A model generated the notes under the pieces. That model had not been told where the DNA came from and made no database searches. It saw only the letters and a program-made list of their open reading frames with translations. Shown here one piece after another: positions 44,897-57,590 of a stretch of DNA of 64,000 bases. The stretch is taken from assembly GCA_902729315.2 (NCBI GenBank), contig LR746278.1, positions 3,481,501-3,545,500 on the forward strand, written 5' to 3'. The translations under genes were made by a program, and so were the position numbers. Positions within the stretch are counted from its first letter, which is position 1; each line of letters begins with the position of its first letter. The stretch comes from Spirodela intermedia. Its lineage: Eukaryota; Streptophyta; Magnoliopsida; Alismatales; Araceae.

Positions 44897-47800
44897 ATGT
44901 CTGAAGAAAATGTTTATGCTCGCCAAAGCTCCAGCTCAAGTAGTTGCCATGGTTCGGAGGAGAGTATAACAATTGCAACTATACTTTCAAAAGAAATCTG
45001 TGAAAATGGGTCACTGGGAAAGCGACTATCTCATTTAGATTCCATTCCCGTAAGTTATCTTCATTTGATTTCCGAATTTCCTTCATGATAAACCTTTATC
45101 TTATTGTTTTCTTCCATGTCAGAAAAACTTTTCATCCCTTGTCTGAAGGTTGGAATCTTCGAATCGATCTTCTGTTTCTTTTAATGGCACCATAATATAT
45201 ATTATAAAAAATATAAATAAAAATTCGGTACTTCCGCTATCAAAAAGATCACTATTGGCCCAATATGTCTATTAGTGCTTGTTCTACGGTGCTTGTGTTT
45301 CAGTATGGATTCGCTTTGTTGGTAGAAAAAAATGAAACAAAAGCTGGAGATCTCTGTGAAGATGACCCAAGTGATTTTATTTAGGATCTCCAAATATATC
45401 CTACCAAAGGAAAGATGTGGGCAGAGAGCTTGATTAGAGAATACTACCTTGTTGGCATTAATTTCCAAAGATCGTGAGATGGACACATAAAGTATTTCAG
45501 TTTACACGGCCAATTCCAGTTATGGATCCTGTAGTAGTACCTTTTCAGTAATAAAATCCTTGGGTTTAGTATGAACTATCACACAGTTGTTAACGCCCCG
45601 CCATGACAGATGATATAACAGGCAAAACGGGCATAATTGCAAAATATGTGGACCATGTAAAACAAAAACGTCATAGTTGCTTCGTAACATGAGCAAGCAT
45701 TGTGTCTGATCTTAACTAACCATAACCAGACGCTACAGTAAAATATGTTGTCTTAATCAATGGTAACGGGTTTAAGTTTGATGTCATATAGATTTACAGC
45801 TGCCAAGTGGGTCATGTTTGTGTTTTAGAAACCTTTGAGTATCCTTTTAACAGTTATTGGCTCAGTATGAGTACTGATGGCTTCAGCATAACTTAAGCTA
45901 AGAATATTTTTTTACCTTAATAGTTGTTGGGCAAGCCCAACTCTATGTTTGTATTGTCAAATTCATTTCGTCAAATTTCATAATCTGGATCTTTTTCTTT
46001 CTTATTTGACTTCGTCGTTTTTCTTTTGGGCAGCACCAACCTCGTGTCAATGGAGAAATCCCTGATCAGGATAATGCAACTTTGGATCATGGGATGTTGT
46101 TGGAAAGGTTTCCATTTAAAGCTTCTCTTCGTCCATAGTGGAGGAGTTTACATTTTAGACTTCTGAAATCAAGGACATAAGATTCTACTTCAGTATTGTA
46201 CAACATCTTTGAATTGAGCAACTTACTGGGTGGATTTCTGAGAGTAGAAGTGTACAATGAATCACGGGGGCAACCTTCATAAAAGATTAGGAAATATATC
46301 CAGTATCTCCTCCTTCAAGAGTTCTAGTAAAGGAATGTTTCTAGTTACATTTTCCTGAGTTTAGAAAAAAAAGGCTATGCCACTTGCATTTTCTGGATAG
46401 TTAGTATAAATGTCTTCATTATTATCGTATCGTTTTTGTGTGGCTTATACATTCCATTTTACATAATGAGATTTATTCTGACTATTTTCAAACTTATAGC
46501 TTGTTTGTGTTGGTATTATGCCAGATTGACCATGTATGGTTTAGCTGAGTTTCAAATTGAAGGAGATGGAAATTGTCAGGTTTGTAGAATAAAAGTTAAT
46601 ATCTCATTTTTTAGCTTGTTTTGGTTTCTAGCAGTATGCACGAGCTCTTTTATTTTGCGAAGTCTATGAAGGGAAAATCAGTCCCGAAAACACACTGACC
46701 CTCAGATGTAGAGCTACTGGTCTTGTCAGCATGGACCCTTTTCTAGTCTTCTCTAATTAGTATTTCTGTTCTGTAAATGCCAAAGCCATTTTGGAAACTC
46801 ATAATTGGTATTTTAAAATGGAAAAAAAGGAACATTTATTTTTGCATGGCCACACTATATTTGCGTTAAGACGTATTCTTTTGTTGGACAGTTTCGAGCT
46901 ATAGCAGATCAGCTGTTCAGGAACCCTGAATACCATCGACATGTGAGGAAGGAAGTTGTGAAACAGGCATGATTTTTTTTCCTTCTACTCGCACATATTT
47001 TGTTTTAGCCATTCATGGATTGAATCGTTTTTTGTTGTTGAAAAAGAAAAAGTAGTTTGATGATACTCTACATATGGTTCATCTCAACCTAGTAGTTCGA
47101 TTGTTATTACCATGGCAGTTAACCCCGTATGTAACATCAGAACCTTGAAAATGATATTTTTTTTCCAATCGTCCTTTAAGTTTTTTTAAATCAATTACAT
47201 GGGATTTCATCATCTCAGGCTTATTCAACCTCCAGTGGTCATTTTTTATGCATGAGTGTTTGATCGATTCATTTATTACTAATGCACTTAATAACAGCAT
47301 TAAAATTCGTTTCATTAAAGTTAAAGCATTATACAGATGTGGTCTGATGTATCCCGTGAATTAGGTAGCCTTCGAGATTTTCGTCACCCACGACTGCTCA
47401 TCTGACTTAATACGTTGGATAATATGATAAATATGTGTAAAACTTAGTAAAAAAACAATTTATTGCTCCCGAATTATGTGTTCCGTGTTTTAGAAGTAAA
47501 ACCACTAGTATTTTATAAGTATTTTTCCCTCTTGTTATATCGATGCTTTCTTTTATGGACTCTAAAATATTTGATTTTCCAGGATAAAGAACCTTGTCAT
47601 TCTGGCCTTCAAATTTCCGCTTCCGTGTTGTCCCTCCTGATTGCTCCTTACAAAAGGGCTAAATGTGTGATATGTTTCAATGGTACTGATCTTGTTGTTT
47701 TTCTTTCAGCTGAAAATTTACCATAATTTGTATGAAGGCTATGTTCCAATGAGCTACAAAAGTTACTTGAAGATGATGAAAAGGTTATATTTCTATATTT

Positions 47801-50800
47801 TTCATTTCACTTTGCATTCTGTATTTGCAGACTTGTCATGACGGTTCAGCTGGGAAAATTTTCTGATCTATTTACGCAAGGACTTGTCATTTCTTTTAGA
47901 TCTGGGGAATGGGGAGACCATGTCACCCTACAAGCGGCTGCTGATCGGGTATTGCTTCCATATTAAGTTGGTTTATTCCAGTAGGGTTAATATTTTTTTT
48001 AATCTAAAATATTCGTTTGAGATTTGAAGATTCTCTGAAAGTTGTGATCTAATGGGATCGGCAGTAGGAACTAGATGGGGACATATGGTCAGGATAGGGC
48101 TAACCCTCATATGTGTTTCGCGTCCGTCTAGTTTAAGAGGATCAAATGATTAATGCAGCAGTGTGCGTGTCACTAGTAGGTACTCTTGTAAATGGTGGCA
48201 GGGTTTGAACAAGTATATTTCTGATTTGAACATCAAAAGGAATCTCTGAAATAAATGGAGAGCACGATATACGTTTACAGCATCTCCTAATGGATCCATT
48301 AACACTCCGTCCGAGGTTAGTTCTATGAACAATAGTGTCAATTCCTTAAATGACGTAGCAGTTTGACATGATGGGGAGCTCTTGAAGAGTGGATTGCGAT
48401 TTATTTTTCCCGCATTTGGCTAATAATTAGGTTGACGTTTTTTTGGTCCCAATCAAGTTCTCTATATCTTGTATCTGTAGTTCTGACTGTTTTTCTGAAA
48501 ATGTCTTCTTTATCGTTGATAATTTTTGTCCTTAACACGCTTATGAGCTCATTTATGATCCAAATGGAATCCATTAAATTACATTTATTTAGATTCATTG
48601 GTTCAACCTATTTTCTGCAAATATAAATTCATTTGGTCTGGGATTGGTTAGATGTGACATGAAAATGATGCGATATGGTTAGGTTTTTACTCCTAGTAAA
48701 TATGCCTCATGTAAAAGATGTATGGCGTACCCTTTTTTTTAAGAGAAAAAATTCTGCTTTGTACCACGTCTATCTTTAACAAGTATCTTAGATGACCCAT
48801 ATCTACCGTCATAAGTTGACTATTAAGATGCCTAGTTAACTTAAGGACTTCATAATCGCTGCCAAAATGGGGAATTTCATCCATAACAAGACTTGAAAGC
48901 GCTCAATAAAAAAATAAAGAGTGATCAATACGACTCCTAGAACCAAATGCTTCATTGCCGAATAATGACTCCTGAACCAAACCTGTGGCCTGTGGCTAAG
49001 GACTTAGATTGCCTATGCTAAGTTTGCATTCTATTGTGAAGACTTCTCCTAAGAAAAAAAACTTTAGAGTTTCCTGTGTGGACACATCATCGAGTTATCC
49101 AGCCAGCAAGCACAAGATACAAATCGTACATAACATATGCCACTCATAATACTTTTAAAGACCTAATAACAAGATTAAATAACAACGTGTAGTATTTGGA
49201 GGAGCCAAATCTCAAGTGCCTTGATAGTTAAGGGCAAGCATGTACTCCATCTCACGTCTCTAAGCCAGGTCCTTTATTGGTTTTCGATAATTCCTTTATA
49301 GTATTCCGCAGTGAAACCAAGTGATGCAGACGATACATTGCATAAGATGCGATCATGAGGATTAGTCATATCAGCTTTATTAACAGTAATGGTTCAACAA
49401 GATTTTAGCTTGTTGAGAAAGGATGATCTTCATTAGGCATTGGTGGATATCTGGATACAATAAATGACTAAGTTCCTTTCTGATAAAGAAAAACCCTTCC
49501 AAGCTAATTGGGAGGAAATGGAAGCCAGATGAGGGAATAATAGAGGGAACAGATAAAAAATGAGCTTGAATCACTATTAAGAAGGTAACATCAGCCCTAG
49601 TGCAAGTCTTTCAAGAAATTTGATCGAGACATTGGCACCCTTTTTAGTTGCATAGTTATCCAGAAATAAGGCTAGACTGACAACTTGGAGAGAGAGTTTA
49701 TTTTAATCAGGGGTAAGTATATGGGCATGGGATACATAACCAGTGAGTCGACTAGTCAAGTGAGACAAAGGTGAATTAGGATGAATATTCTTACTATAAA
49801 TTGTATTGTTGAGAACAAAAAATGGCGTGGCACTAAGCAGATTATATGAGGTAGGGACCACATCGATCTGAAGAGATATGGATTAACATGCACACATATT
49901 AATTTTCTAAGAAGCATTAATAAAATGTCAATTTTTATACTGAGAAATGGAATTCTATTGAATGGTAGGAACATGAAAAGTTTGATGAATATTACCACAA
50001 TTTTTTTTAAATCTATGCAATTCATTATTCAAGCATTCTAATGCTTTATCTACGACAGTGAAAAACTAGTGATATGATCAAATATAGATGGGGCTACGCG
50101 TTTTACCGCCGAATCCTGGTGCTTAGATGGCTTAAGATTTTTGTAAGATGTCTGCAAGGATAGTAGCTCTTCACTAGCTGTAGTGTAGGCACATGTTTGC
50201 GTAAATGATCTCAGATTTCCTTCACAACTTTCGTCAATTTCACATCTGCACTAGATTCTTTATGTATTCGACATCTCATGAGATTATAGAATAGTCATAT
50301 TTCAGTTCTGCATTAAGTTTCTCATCTACAGAGTAATTTGTTTCATTAATCAGATGCTTGTAAAGAGATCCAAAAAATATTCAGAAAGAATGAACCCATG
50401 TAACATAGTTCTACTCATCTAGCATCATCGTCTTGTAATTTGAAATTTTTTTATCCGTGGAGAACGAAGTCATAATACTTCTGCAGAATATTTCAACAAT
50501 ACAATAGAAAAAAGGACGGCACCAGTGGGAATAGCGGAATTTTATATAATCGACCATCATAAGTTTAAGAGTATAAACTCTTAAATAAGATTATTGGGCG
50601 AGAAGAGCGGCAAGATTAAGAGCATCGTACTAATGTGTTGTCTCGTGGTAATCTGGTTCATCTAGTAGATGAAAACATGATGATACAATTCATAACCGTT
50701 CTCCCTTTTTAACTATCTTTCTCTTGCACAGAATTTCCAATCTCTTTAAACCATTCAATCCTAGACCTAATCTGTATTAACTGCACAGTACTTTCTATTG

Positions 50801-53351
50801 TGATTTATATCTAAATTTTTAATCCCTTGTAATGGTTACCAAATCAATTTCCAGATTGAGAGGGAAAGTAAGAGAACAGCATTGAATCATGTTGACTTGG
50901 GAGTGACTTGGATTTTCAAACTCAGTTGTGACTCAGACTGTCTTCGACAACTGGGCTCAAGTTGTAGGAAGACATTGATTAAAATCCTGTATAAATAGCA
51001 TCTTCTATCGTATACTCTTTAACATGGTAACTTGTCCAGTCCCATGCAGATCAGGTTCCAGTAGGTAACGTCAAAAAACAGAATTGGAGGTAGATCATTT
51101 AAACAATCTCGAGCTAAAGGCTGTTTCAGGAGGCTTTCATCATGATTAGATTCCCCAAATGATTTTTCTGAATTTCTTTGAAACCTTCTATTGATATTTT
51201 ACCTACTGTTTATATCATCCAATAAATTGGAATGGAAAAATTCAGTGAGTTCTAACACTGAAATCCGGCAATGCCCAAACCTCCAGAAATCTCTCATCTT
51301 GCTAGACTACTCAATTCATTTCCTTTTTCTTTCATTCCGGTCCTCGAAGATAATTAGAAAAATGGAAATGTTTCTTGTGAAGTAAATGATTCTCATATCA
51401 CCTATTTACACTGTGGATTTAATTCTCTGGATAACATAGGGAGTTCAAGTACAAATCAATGTCTGCTTGTAGTAAGTGCCATCTTCAGTGCATTTAGGTT
51501 TACCTCTGCCTATTTAGTTGCCTATTCCGGACATGTTATATGGACTTGATATTGATCCGGAACTTGAAGTCATAATGTTGGTCAGACAACCAAATCTAAT
51601 GAAAAATCTCCTCTTTCATTTGTTTTTGTGTCCCATTTTATGTATGCATTAAGGATGCTTGTTTTCCTTTCTCCCTTCCCACGCTAGTTTTCGCACTCGA
51701 TCGTTTTCCTATGCATAGTATTTTAAAATCAATCCAAAAATATAAAATAACAGTCACGATGTTAAGAAAAGCTTGATGTCTGAAAACAAATGCGTTTGCT
51801 ATTCTTTATTAGCTTTAGGCTTTAAAGAGCTTTTGATGAAAGACCACTATAAAGAGTGAAATCTTCAAAATCTTTCACCTTGAGCAGGTTGTAGTTCCAC
51901 AAGCTAACGATCAGTTAACATAGGGAGTTATAGTTAACACTGTTGTCTTAAGTGAACCTTTTTAATTATAATATTACTAAATTAGATCATTAACGTTATG
52001 TTTCATCCCCAACAGTTCAAGGCAAAGATCTGCCTGATAACTTCTTTTAGGGATACGTACTTCATCGAGATTACGCCCAAAGATCAAGTTCCATCAAACG
52101 GTACTCTCTCTATCTCTATATCTATCTCTCATAAAACGTGTATAAATGCATTCATTCTTTAGTATTAGTGGAAATTCTCATGTTTTTATCAAAATTGATT
52201 CTTTTGGGTTGTTGTTAGTTGTGCTGGATTTCCATTCTTGATGAACTCTGAACTTGAGGGGTCGAATCCTTACTAGACTGCATTCTAATGGAAAGGACCA
52301 GATGGAAAGACACTTCATTCTCATCCCTTTCTTCACTCAAAACCCATAATGTTCCCAGCAAGCAGATAAAGCTTCACAAACAGCCCAACCACAAGCCCTC
52401 AAAGCCACAAGGCTCCTCGTAGCTTGTAAATCTGGCTTGGAAGAGTCTATGGCTCGATCTTAACTTCTTCTGATGCCTTTTTTGTGCTCTGTCTTTCTCC
52501 TTACTCCCTCTACCTCTCAAGATCTTTCTTATACTTGGAATAAAAAATTGGAACAAGAATGGGGAACGTTTCTCTCTCTCTCTCTCTCTCTCTCTCCCTC
52601 TCTCTCTGCCCTTTTCCCCTTTCCTCCATTCAGCTAACTCCTTACAGTACACTGATTCTGAAGTGGGGACAAGCATATCCTTTGTGTAAGAGGAAAATTT
52701 TCTGAAGCACTTAGAGGTGGTTCTTAGGCTTCTCAACATTTCGTGTTATTCAGAGACTGATGAGATTTACTCCCCTATTACGGTGATGAGAAATAAAAAG
52801 AACAGATTAATCACATTTGATCCACGACGTCCTGATAATCTCCAGATTCCATGGTCATAGGAAGTTTTCCCCATCTATATCCATATAGGCCTCCCCATGT
52901 TCATACAACGTTGCCTAGCTTAGCCATTTCCCATGCTATTCTGTTCTGCATCTGCCCAAGACCCATTGATTTTTTTCTCTCACTGTGCCTCTCTTTGGAA
53001 ACTAAGGGGGCTTCTTTCATGATTTGGTTATACAAACTTTTATTTTTAGACAGATTACATTTAAATTGAACTTCTGCTGCCTTTTTCGCGTTGGAATGAA
53101 TATATTTAAAATTGCTATCACCCACTACTACTGATTCCCAAGACTTCACGCCTCCTGTCCCAGAGATTTGGCTGAGCTTTTGGAGCGAAGTTCACTACAA
53201 TTCCCTCTATGCAGCCGATGGTAATAAACATCCCCAGATCTTCACTTAAACTCTTCCCATACTCTATGATCCGCAAGATGAGCTAGCTGGCTTACGCACA
53301 TTCGTAGATGTCCCAGCTCGGGTGACAAAGAGAAAGCACTGGCTTTTCTAG
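44897..53351 (+). CDS. OTU-family cysteine deubiquitinase
   Basis: Coding exons: 44897-45049, 46034-46107, 46525-46579, 46892-46966, 47710-47783, 47900-47948, 52016-52100, 53164-53220 and 53308-53351. All phases join without a stop, giving 221 aa. Residues 36-76 (LGKR preceding LSHLDSIP, then PRVNGEIPDQDNATLDH) are the conserved lead-in of plant OTU9/10-type proteins. The OTU domain spans about 77-205: GDGNCQFRAIADQLF holds Asp90 and the nucleophile Cys93; GEWGDHVTLQAAADR is 146-160; FWSEVHYNSLY holds the catalytic His199. The tail ends KRKHWLF as in orthologues. It cleaves ubiquitin chains in cytosol or nucleus. The ATG follows in-frame stops within its exon, supporting this start. Intron 4 begins with GC rather than GT, and intron 6 is 4.07 kb and holds copia debris. 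An orthologue of the Arabidopsis OTU9/10 group is likely; the exact number is not settled. Confidence 0.9.
46967..47709 (+). other. GC-AG intron 4 of the OTU gene
   Basis: Exon 4 ends AAACAG and is followed by GCATGA. The reading frame and the conserved VRKEVVKQ|LK junction require splicing here, and no GT within reach keeps the frame. The acceptor is TTTCTTTCAG at 47709. GC donors are a known minority class in plants (about one percent). Confidence 0.75.
48690..50050 (-). mobile_element. copia remnant in OTU intron 6
   Basis: On the minus strand, 48884-48693 reads LTRHLNSQLMTVDMGHLRYLLKI, followed by VVQSRIF. This corresponds to the LH.QF..KDLG.LRYFLGIEVA block of copia reverse transcriptase. 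Hydrophobic broken frames at 49380-50025 may be the preceding polyprotein. The element is antisense to the gene and fully degenerate. Confidence 0.55.
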
Positions 53352-53736
53352 CTGGGATCGATCCACGGACTGAACATACCATCGCTCCCCAGACTGAACA
53401 GCAAGACGCCTCTCAACAGCTCTTGATTTGATGCTCAACAGCTTTGCATTTCTTGAAGTGTTACACTGGTCCGCCACTGTTATGCTCGAGGAACACCCCC
53501 ACACAATCTCGTGTATTGAGAGGTGATTTATGTGTTTACAATATTGTGGATTCATCACAAGTTTTCTCTCTCTAATCTCTCATCATATTTTGATCGATTT
53601 TTTTATTTACTCGTCTGTGGAAAAAATTATCTCCAACTTTACCAGAAACAATTGTGTAGAATATTGTGTATAATGATCCATGGTGCCTTCATCTGAAGTT
53701 TTTAATGTCTGGTCTGAAATTTGTATTACTGCCATA

Positions 53737-53742
53737 AATAAA
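53737..53742 (+). terminator. Probable poly(A) signal of the OTU gene
   Basis: AATAAA within CATAAATAAAAAC, 386 bases after the stop codon, the first good match downstream. The cleavage site is not defined. Confidence 0.4.
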
Positions 53743-53744
53743 AA

Positions 53745-54690
53745 CAATTCAAGCTCTTTTGGCTATCCGATCAGCACATGATCTTCAGCGTCCTCTTACT
53801 AGTTTTGGCAAATTATTTACAATGCATATAATCAACTTTATACATCTACTATAGTGTTGCTTTCATCTCCATCCAATGAATTCACCAAATTGTGTATGGG
53901 TATCATCCCATATATAATATTTACTCAATTACTTGACGTTGATTTCAGTATATCTATTTACTTTGAGCTTGAACAGTCGAAGGAATTTTAGTCTACTATT
54001 ACTTCTGATATCTGAGAATCTAGATTGATATAAACTTTCTAATTGAGAAAAATGGTTTCCTTCATTCAGAATTTGCCTCCGAATATCAACTAGAATTTCC
54101 TAGACGGCACCAATAGTTAATGTCAAATGGCTATTTCATCCAATCTAAGTTACTATGGCTTTTGCTAAGACAGATCAAAATTGGGGACCTTATAGTGATA
54201 AACTGATAAATAATTGAGATAGTAAATCTGAAATGTAGGTGGATTCATCATATCCCAACTAAGGGGTAGCCAACTTTTCAAGGATAACTTAAAATTTAAT
54301 ATTCATGTGACACCATTTCTCCATGCTTCAGCAATACTATAGTTCTTTATCTTATGAATTTCACCCATTATTATCTAAGAGAATTGTAAAAACTAAAAGT
54401 GGAACCCTAAGTAATTGGACATAGGCTAAGGAAGGCAGAAACATTTTTAAATAGTGTGTCCTATATATTGACTATTACATAGTTTTTTGATCCACTTAGT
54501 TGACCCAATGTGTGTTGACTTATGTGCGCACCTACTTAATATAAAATTTTGCAAAAATCAATTCACCCATTCCCTCTTGTCTATATATCCTTTCTTCAAA
54601 GTTTCAATTTTCTTGTGAGAGGGTGTTGTTTGAGATATTGGTCTATAAGGTCTTCAAAATGCCAGAGGTCAATGTCATACTCTCACATTG
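53745..54690. other. AT-rich intergenic DNA, nothing recognised
   Basis: Low-GC DNA after the OTU gene with no open frame of note. It probably belongs to the decayed transposon to its right. Confidence 0.4.
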
Positions 54691-56560
54691 CATTTTTCTT
54701 TGGTCAGCCATACCATATGATGAGGAAGAAGACATTATGATGTGAGTACCATTTGGCAATGCATTGTCACACTCTTCGCCATTAATCTCTTTGATGACCT
54801 CCAATTAGTGTAGTCCATCCCAAATATTCGCTGGAGATCATTTCAGACAGTTGCATTATGAATCGTCTTCATATGCCTAAAATAGTTTGAACCATGATAC
54901 ATCAAATATCAAAAGTGCTATAAGCCATCACAATACCTTTAATGAATAACAAGTCAACTTACTCATCCGATGATCTCAAATGGCATGTTGTATTATGGCA
55001 TCATGTCTTTGTGCGCCTTAATCTATCACATACTCTTGTGGGCTAGCAATAGTCACATCATCACCAAATTATCGATGCCATACTCCACCTCTCATTCCAG
55101 TTGACATTCTTCTTCATTCGATATCTTACACATGCCAAAGCTTTTTATGCCTCTTCTATTTGCTTATGTTTACTTTTTATAAAATACACAGCAGCCAAAT
55201 AATATATTTGTCCACATTGCTTTGTTGAGTCTATTGGTGTGATATTTTGTTGTCTTATTACAAGTTCAAATGATAAATATTGCATTGATAAATTCGACTA
55301 GATGATGTGAGAGAATCGAGCAATATCAAGTACGTCGACATAACTTTATTAGTTTGGCAACTTATACTAGTGAAAAAAGTGATCTTCTAATGTTTCACTA
55401 ACATGCTATGTTTGACCATGTGAGTGAAAAGCTATTGACTCAACTATATTCTGAGAAAGTTGAAGGGTATTGACCAGAAATTCAGTGTTCCTCTTGGGAA
55501 TAGTATCTCTAAGGATGTCCCATAACTTTATCATTTGCCCCATGAAGAGGTGTGCAACTTCTAGTCTACAAGTGGTTCATATCAGCATGAATATTGCATA
55601 TTTAAAAAGCTAATCTATCACGATCAAGATTACATTTTTTACCCCTTATTTTCAATAGTTCAGTGATTAAGTCTATAATATTGATTCCGATCCCATCAAT
55701 GTTCAAGCATTGGTGACAACTCTAAGGCCGCCGACACTTTAGTTCACTTAGTCTTGTCCTATTAACAAACCAAGTAAGAGCAGATACAAGCCTCAATGCT
55801 TGCTCAATATTTAATTAGAAATAATTAAAGGACAAAAGCACTAGCCTATGTTATTGTATTGAGTGTCCCACATTTGGTGCATTGTTCACCTCTTGCAATT
55901 TGCACTGATGGATATTATCACCTTGTGACACATAGGGTTATCATCCCCATATGTGGAGAATGTCATCCTCCACCTAAAAGTGGTATGTTTCTCCAACTAT
56001 TGCTTGTAGTAGTTTTAACATTGTGCATCTCTCATATGTATGCCATGCAGATCTCATGCAATATGTTACTAATGGTCATCAATAATGCCATAACAACTGC
56101 CAGTGCTTCCATTTCAATTGGGGGTGTCTGGCACCACATGGACATGACCCAATTTTTATTGAAGTGTGAAGTTGTATTTAATCAGAAAATCTTGCCATTA
56201 AACCTATCTAGGAACAAACTTCTTCTATAAGTTGAAACAACTTGTTGTACATTGTTGATGTAAACGTTGAATGAGTTCCTCAATAGATAGTCTTGCCATA
56301 CTCATAGGTTGTGTACAATCACCATTAGATCCTTCTTAGGAATAGAATTACTACTGCATCACCTTGTTAAGTTTCTAACTTTAAATAATATGTGGTGCCC
56401 CTTCTGTATGAGCACCCCATTGGTTGTCACACAGGTGTCAACTTGCACTTAAAATGACAAAGAAACTATCTTAACCAAAGGACTAATTTGATGGTGATAA
56501 CATCACAAATCTCTATCTAATGTTATCAAGTCGTAATTGACTATGCCTAATAGTTGAAGT
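54690..56560 (-). mobile_element. Degenerate Ty3-gypsy remnant (integrase region)
   Basis: Reading the minus strand from about 55670 to 55430 gives DRDRLAFKYAIFMLI-like text, then TTCRLEVAHLFMG and IKLWDILRDTIPKRNTEFL. This follows the integrase core of plant gypsy elements (DRLTKYAHF, STTC..LEVA.LF, IVKLWG.P..IVSDRD..F). Upstream (56360-55860) the frames fit the RNase H to integrase spacer, and downstream (55400-54800) they fit the region before the chromodomain. The whole is riddled with stops. The + strand open frame at 55859-56230 is a shadow of this remnant. Confidence 0.6.
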
Positions 56561-56630
56561 TGTGATTTTATTGAATGGCTACTCTAGTGAGTGATGAATG
56601 GATGTCTTGCTAATCATATCTTTTCTATAA

Positions 56631-56662
56631 CGATCATAATCATAATCATAATCATAATCATG
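56631..56662. repeat. (ATAATC)n microsatellite
   Basis: Five units of a hexanucleotide ATAATC/CATAAT repeat, close to the left end of the eIF2-gamma promoter region. Confidence 0.85.
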
Positions 56663-57000
56663 AAGAAGCTGGATGAAATGATAAGAACAATCCTACCCTT
56701 TAAGGAAGAGAAATTTTGAAGAATGTGGCGGTGGTATGAGATTTTTCTAACGATTTTCACTTACAAACAACAGCAGTTGGGAATAAACGGACTAACCCTC
56801 ACAATCAATGGCATATTCTTAGGATAACCCTCTTGTAACTAGCAAAGTAGCGTATAACCTTCCATGGATCCTGGAAATGGCAGACTCAGTCTAGTTATGG
56901 ACAGTTAGCAAGATCATTTGATGTAGAGATAGATGGCTAATAACGGGAAATAATGTGACTAACTACGAGGGTGTACCCAAACAATGGACCGTCTTCATTC
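56663..57000 (+). promoter_or_regulatory. Promoter region of the eIF2-gamma gene
   Basis: Spacer between the gypsy remnant and the GC-rich leader of the eIF2-gamma gene. No clear TATA box is visible, in keeping with many plant housekeeping genes that rely on telo-box and similar elements near the start site. Confidence 0.35.
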
Positions 57001-57096
57001 TTGGGTACAGTCAAGAACGGATCTTTGCGCTACGCTCGATTGTATCAGCCCGCAGTCCGAACCTCTCGAACCACTGCGAGGTGTGGGCCGAAGCCG

Positions 57097-57105
57097 AAAC
57101 CCTAA
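57097..57105 (+). promoter_or_regulatory. Telo-box (AAACCCTAA) in the eIF2-gamma leader
   Basis: AAACCCTAA lies in the GC-rich first exon/promoter boundary. Telo-boxes near the start site are typical of plant ribosomal-protein and translation-factor genes, fitting the gene downstream. Confidence 0.6.
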
Positions 57106-57590
57106 ACAGCACCGCGTCGTGTCCCCATTTCCGGCGTCCCTGCCTCGATCCAACAGTTTCCCTCCCGGGGCCGGCTGACCGCGGACGCCGGCTACCGGCA
57201 GGCTACAGCGCTCGAGCTCCCGCCCACTGAGACTGCCGTCGGAGCCAGAGGTCAGCCGCTGTGCCTCCACCTCATCTGGTCCTCCTTTGGCTACCGCGCT
57301 GTTGCGGGTTTGCTGGGTACCCACTGTTCGGCAGCTTTGTCGTTCCGATGGGATTATCTCTGCCTGCTTTCTGCCTGCCGTTCTTCATCTAGATTCTCAG
57401 GCAGCCGGGGGAGGGATGTCTGGGATTGACAATCTATTGGTGGAGGGGAGATTTGGTCTAGATGAACATGTTGGATCGGGTTGGATCCTTTTGGCGTTTT
57501 TACTTCGATGATGATTGATGGATTTGTTCTTTCGTGTCTCTCATTCTTTGACTGGCTAATCTTCCAGGTGCCGCATTTCCATCAGCGAAG

